From Caldifarciminota bacterium (GTDB taxonomy: Bacteria; Hydrothermota; Tepidihabitantia; SM23-42): a stretch of DNA of 8,505 nt. How positions within the stretch are numbered: position 1 is the first letter of the stretch; each line of letters begins with the position of its first letter. The notes beneath the pieces were generated by a model. The model made no database searches. It was not told where the DNA came from and was given only the letters and a program-made list of their open reading frames with translations. This document shows positions 5,760 through 8,505 of the stretch, piece by piece. A program made the position numbers and the translations under genes. Location: positions 1 to 8,505 of the forward strand of contig JAGMEL010000035.1 in assembly GCA_023128195.1 (NCBI GenBank), written 5' to 3'.

Positions 5760-7795
5760 TTTTCTTCTTCTTTTGCTTTTCCTTCTACTATACGTTTGGT
5801 GATCTCTTTGGGAACTTCTTCTAAGTGGTGGAATTTCATATTGAAATAACCCCTGCCCTGGGTCATTGAACGAAGGCTTGTAGAATATTTATACATTTCA
5901 GCTTCAGGAATTAGTGCCTTGATTTTTTGAGTCTTACCTTCACTTTCCATTCCCATGATCTTGCCGCGTCGGCTATTTAAATCGCCCATAACATCGCCCA
6001 TAAATGTCTCAGGTACATATATCTCCACTTCACTTATCGGCTCTAATAATGCTACACCTCCTTTTTCAGCACATGCTTTTACAGCCATGGAGGCAGCAAT
6101 CTTAAAAGCTATATCTGAGGAGTCTACAGGATGGTATGATCCTTCAAAGACTTCGACTTTAATATCAGTTATCGTACAACCAGTAAGAAAACCCTGCTGC
6201 AGTGCTTCTCGGACACCTTTTTCAATAGAAGGGATATAACGAGATGGTATTTTACCGCCGACAATTTTATTAACAAATTCGAGACCAGCACCTTTTTCTA
6301 ATGGTTGTATCCTGAGCCAGCAATCGCCATACTGGCCATGTCCCCCCGTCTGTTTTTTATATTTTCCTTGTGCCTCAGCTTTTCTGGTAAAGGTTTCACA
6401 GTATTTTATCCTGGGTTTAGTGAGTTCAACACTCACTCCATATTTTCTCTTTAATCGTGATAAAATAATATCTAAGTGCAATTCTCCTATACCTGAGATA
6501 ATGAGCTGTTTTATCTCAGGATCAAAGGCAAAAGTAAATGTCGGATCTTCGTCACGGAGGCGTGTTAATCCAGTTGATATTTTTTCTTCATCACCTTTTG
6601 CCTTGGGTACCATTGCCATAGAAATTGAAGGAGCAGGAAATTCAATCTTTGGTAATGAAGCCTTTATATTGCTTGCTGCCAGTGTGTCACTCGTCTGTGT
6701 ATCTTTTAGTTTTACTAAACCGCCGATCATTCCGCTTGTGAGCTGGCTGATATCCTTTTTTTCCTTTCCTTTAATCGAGAATATTTGATTAATTTTTTCA
6801 TCGCTCGATTTTGTAGAATTCCTAACTATGTCACCACTTTTAATCGAGCCGCTCAACACTTTTAAATAACATAATTCACCAACATGTGGTTCTACTATTG
6901 TCTTGAACACGTAACCAAGAAAAGGAGAATCATTAGTGCGCTTTATTTTTTGACTATCTATTTCAATATCAGGTAATAAATCAGGTTGGGGCATAAATTC
7001 AATAACTGTTTCGATTAGGTTTTGTATCCCGATGAGTTCAAGTGCATCTCCAGCAAGGCACAAAGCTGTTTTGCCTTGAATAATTCCTTTTTTCAATACA
7101 TCCAGACATTCGCTTAGCTCGATTTTTTGACCTTCGACATATTTATTCATTAAATTTTCATTAGTATCTGCAGCTGCCTCAATAATTTTTTCAGTGTATT
7201 GTGAGACTTTTTCCTTTATTTGTGCAGGGATCTCTTCTTCTTTGCCTTTTGCTCCGAACCCCTTGTTTTTTATGATATCGGCTACACCACTAAATTTGTC
7301 AGCTTCGCCTATTGGTATGGTTAATGGTACAATACTCCTCTTTGTGATTTCCCTGATTGCCGAAAATATTTTGTAGTAATCTGTACTTTCTTTCTTTAAT
7401 TTATTTATGAAAAAAATCAAAGGTAATTTTTTCTCTTCAATTTTTTTTAGAAGTCTTTCGGTTCCCACTTCAATTCCTGCTGCAGCATCGATCACCATTA
7501 CTGCACAATCGACTGCTTGTACACCACTTATTGCTTCGCCAATAAAATCAGAATATCCCGGTGTGTCAATAAGATTAATAATAAGGTCTTTATAGTCAAA
7601 GGTCGCTAATGCTAAATTGAGACTACATGCTCTTTCCATCTCTTCTGGGTCGTAATCAAATGCAGACGTTTTTTCACTGACTTTACCAAATCTGGTATTA
7701 GCGCCAGCAAGAAATAAGAATGCATCAGCTATCGTTGTTTTACCACTGCCCGCGTGTCCGAAAAAGCCGATGGTTCTAATACCTTTCATTGCCAT
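5756..7795 (-). CDS. fusA: Elongation factor G family GTPase (EF-G-like, FusA2-type paralogue)
   Basis: This 679-residue protein has the full five-domain EF-G layout. The GTPase domain (1 to about 270) holds P-loop GHAGSGKT at 13-20 and DTPG at 77-80. Domain II starts near 291, domain III includes GELHL (437-441), domain IV includes KKQTGGHGQYGD (480-491), and domain V begins near LLEP (583-586). The domain IV tip keeps GSYHPVDSS with His555, the residue that enters the ribosomal decoding centre in canonical EF-G. Several G motifs differ from EF-G: Tyr81 replaces the catalytic His after DTPG, NKLK (131-134) replaces NKxD, and AGDA (248-251) stands where GSA is usual. DTPGY is typical of EF-G-like paralogues. 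The ATG at 7795 has AGGAGG at 6 nt; a second Met two codons in is a less likely start. It may be a specialised or stress-related translocase or a recycling factor; the main EF-G gene is probably elsewhere. Confidence 0.88.
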   Translation of the reverse strand: MAMKGIRTIGFFGHAGSGKTTIADAFLFLAGANTRFGKVSEKTSAFDYDPEEMERACSLNLALATFDYKDLIINLIDTPGYSDFIGEAISGVQAVDCAVMVIDAAAGIEVGTERLLKKIEEKKLPLIFFINKLKKESTDYYKIFSAIREITKRSIVPLTIPIGEADKFSGVADIIKNKGFGAKGKEEEIPAQIKEKVSQYTEKIIEAAADTNENLMNKYVEGQKIELSECLDVLKKGIIQGKTALCLAGDALELIGIQNLIETVIEFMPQPDLLPDIEIDSQKIKRTNDSPFLGYVFKTIVEPHVGELCYLKVLSGSIKSGDIVRNSTKSSDEKINQIFSIKGKEKKDISQLTSGMIGGLVKLKDTQTSDTLAASNIKASLPKIEFPAPSISMAMVPKAKGDEEKISTGLTRLRDEDPTFTFAFDPEIKQLIISGIGELHLDIILSRLKRKYGVSVELTKPRIKYCETFTRKAEAQGKYKKQTGGHGQYGDCWLRIQPLEKGAGLEFVNKIVGGKIPSRYIPSIEKGVREALQQGFLTGCTITDIKVEVFEGSYHPVDSSDIAFKIAASMAVKACAEKGGVALLEPISEVEIYVPETFMGDVMGDLNSRRGKIMGMESEGKTQKIKALIPEAEMYKYSTSLRSMTQGRGYFNMKFHHLEEVPKEITKRIVEGKAKEEEK

Positions 7796-7801
7796 TTGTT
7801 A

Positions 7802-7807
7802 CCTCCT
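7802..7807 (-). promoter_or_regulatory. Strong Shine-Dalgarno of the EF-G-like gene
   Basis: On the minus strand AGGAGG sits 6 nt before the ATG at 7795, inside the 25-nt gap after the V-ATPase E stop. It is the only perfect ribosome binding site in the operon and fixes the start. Its strength suggests the GTPase is translated independently of the ATPase genes, whereas lgt and comF rely on coupling. Confidence 0.8.
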
Positions 7808-7820
7808 AAATTTTAATTCC

Positions 7821-8384
7821 TTAATATGAAGTTTTTGAAACTGCAATGGTAAGCTCGTCACTTAAAAGTTCGCTGATTAAATCAAGAGAACCATGATAAG
7901 TTATTTTTCCCTTTTTCACCATTACGCCACCGATAATTTCATCATTTGTGCTTACCTTAAAATCAATCTCTTGTTTTTTCATAAATTTTTCTAAGTCTGA
8001 ACCATACCTCTTCCAATCCTGTTTATATATTATCAATTCACCCTCTTTTTCTCCACTCTTTTTAATCAATGCCTTTAAAAAGTCGAGGTACTTTTTGTGT
8101 TCGGGCAATGTGTTCAGTGCTTGTTTTATAGTATCCTTAATGAATTTCTGTTTTTGTGATACAGTCTTTCTACTCAATTCTAATCTCTTTTGTGAAACGG
8201 TGCGCAGAATTTCGGTTTTTTTAACGACTTCAGCCTCAGTCTCAATCTGCGTCCTTTTTGCAGCTATCTTTTCTCCATATTTTTTCTTTATCTTTGCCGC
8301 CTCTTTTTTATAATTATCAAGGATTGCTTTTGCCTCTTTTTTTGCATCGGCGAGTATTTTATCCGTGACTTTCTGTGTAGACAT
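7821..8384 (-). CDS. ntpE: V/A-type ATPase subunit E (peripheral stalk)
   Basis: Subunit E pairs with another stalk subunit to form the peripheral stator that holds the A3B3 head of V/A-type ATPases against rotation. The 187-residue product has the expected plan. The N-terminal part, to about residue 100, is a long Lys/Glu/Ala-rich helix that would form a coiled coil (ILADAKKEAKAILDNYKKEA). It is followed by a mixed C-terminal domain with IIGGVMVKKGKITYHGSLD, which matches the family pattern of a GG-V turn before a final helix. Length is normal for bacterial E subunits. The ATG at 8384 lies 1 nt after the stop of subunit K, without a Shine-Dalgarno sequence, so it is translationally coupled. 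The assignment rests on composition, fold pattern and the adjacent K subunit, as E subunits are poorly conserved. Confidence 0.88.
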   Translation of the reverse strand: MSTQKVTDKILADAKKEAKAILDNYKKEAAKIKKKYGEKIAAKRTQIETEAEVVKKTEILRTVSQKRLELSRKTVSQKQKFIKDTIKQALNTLPEHKKYLDFLKALIKKSGEKEGELIIYKQDWKRYGSDLEKFMKKQEIDFKVSTNDEIIGGVMVKKGKITYHGSLDLISELLSDELTIAVSKTSY

Positions 8385-8385
8385 T

Positions 8386-8505
8386 TTATATTTTCATTTG
8401 AACAACTGCTAATATCGTAACGATTAAGCCCAGGACTGCATAGAACTCTACGAGAATGCCATAAATCATTGCCTTTGCTGCTTCAGTAGGTCTTTTTGCA
8501 ACCAT
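8386..8505 (-). CDS. ntpK: V/A-type ATPase proteolipid subunit K, C-terminal fragment
   Basis: The last 39 codons of the membrane rotor (proteolipid c/K) subunit are visible; the gene runs off the right edge. The fragment has the loop AKRPTEAAKAMIYG leading into a final membrane helix, ILVEFYAVLGLIVTILAVV. Glu20 of the fragment is at the place of the ion-carrying carboxylate. The residue after it is Phe rather than Thr or Ser, which would weakly favour protons over sodium; this is a guess without the rest of the site. The first visible codon is ATG at 8505, almost certainly an internal Met, since complete subunits begin with at least one more helix. It stops 1 nt before the subunit E start. 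Confidence 0.85.
   Translation of the reverse strand: MVAKRPTEAAKAMIYGILVEFYAVLGLIVTILAVVQMKI

Noticed and set aside
5955..6239. Plus-strand ORFs within the EF-G-like gene and other coding regions
   Set aside because: They are antisense shadows of clearly conserved minus-strand proteins and have no homology of their own.

Overview
The window is an AT-rich bacterial segment in which every supportable gene lies on the minus strand. Lgt (lipoprotein maturation) and ComF point to Bacteria. A V/A-type rather than F-type ATPase, an EF-G paralogue, and a dispersed TGTCATT...AATGACA palindromic repeat fit an uncultivated, probably anaerobic lineage such as WOR-3/Stahlbacteria or a neighbouring candidate phylum. 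That placement is inference from gene content; no marker gene is present to settle it.

Right half (4300-8505): a tight transcription unit running right to left. It holds the C-terminal end of the V-ATPase proteolipid subunit K (cut by the window edge), V-ATPase stalk subunit E, an EF-G-family GTPase, lgt and comF. Junctions are 1 nt (K/E), 25 nt (E/EF-G, with a textbook AGGAGG), an ATGA overlap (EF-G/lgt), and probably a TTGA overlap (lgt/comF). An ion-pump operon tail is thus joined to housekeeping genes for translation, lipoprotein modification and phosphoribosyltransferase-like functions.

Middle (about 1500-4300): an accessory region of two separately promoted genes. One is an AbiEi-type antitoxin/regulator (PD-(D/E)xK-like N-terminus plus winged helix) with no toxin gene beside it. 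Its promoter is TTGACA-16-TATAAT, surrounded by several copies of TTTCACCA and a 20-bp palindrome, which together look like an autoregulatory operator. The other is an AlbA_2/GHKL-ATPase/winged-helix protein (RecG-like/Schlafen-like regulator, COG2865 type). It is broken by a frameshift that looks like a deletion of about 28 nt between CATGA repeats, and it keeps a good promoter (TTGACA-16-TATATT). A tandem array of an 11-bp unit, each copy containing the palindrome TGCG-N-CGCA, follows its 3' end.

Left end: a complete class II fructose-1,6-bisphosphate aldolase gene, preceded by a gene-poor stretch of about 450 nt, and then a 102-bp element with inverted ends and two internal hairpins at the window edge. 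The best candidates for something undescribed are the solitary AbiEi-like regulator with its operator array, and the helically phased palindromic 11-mer array.
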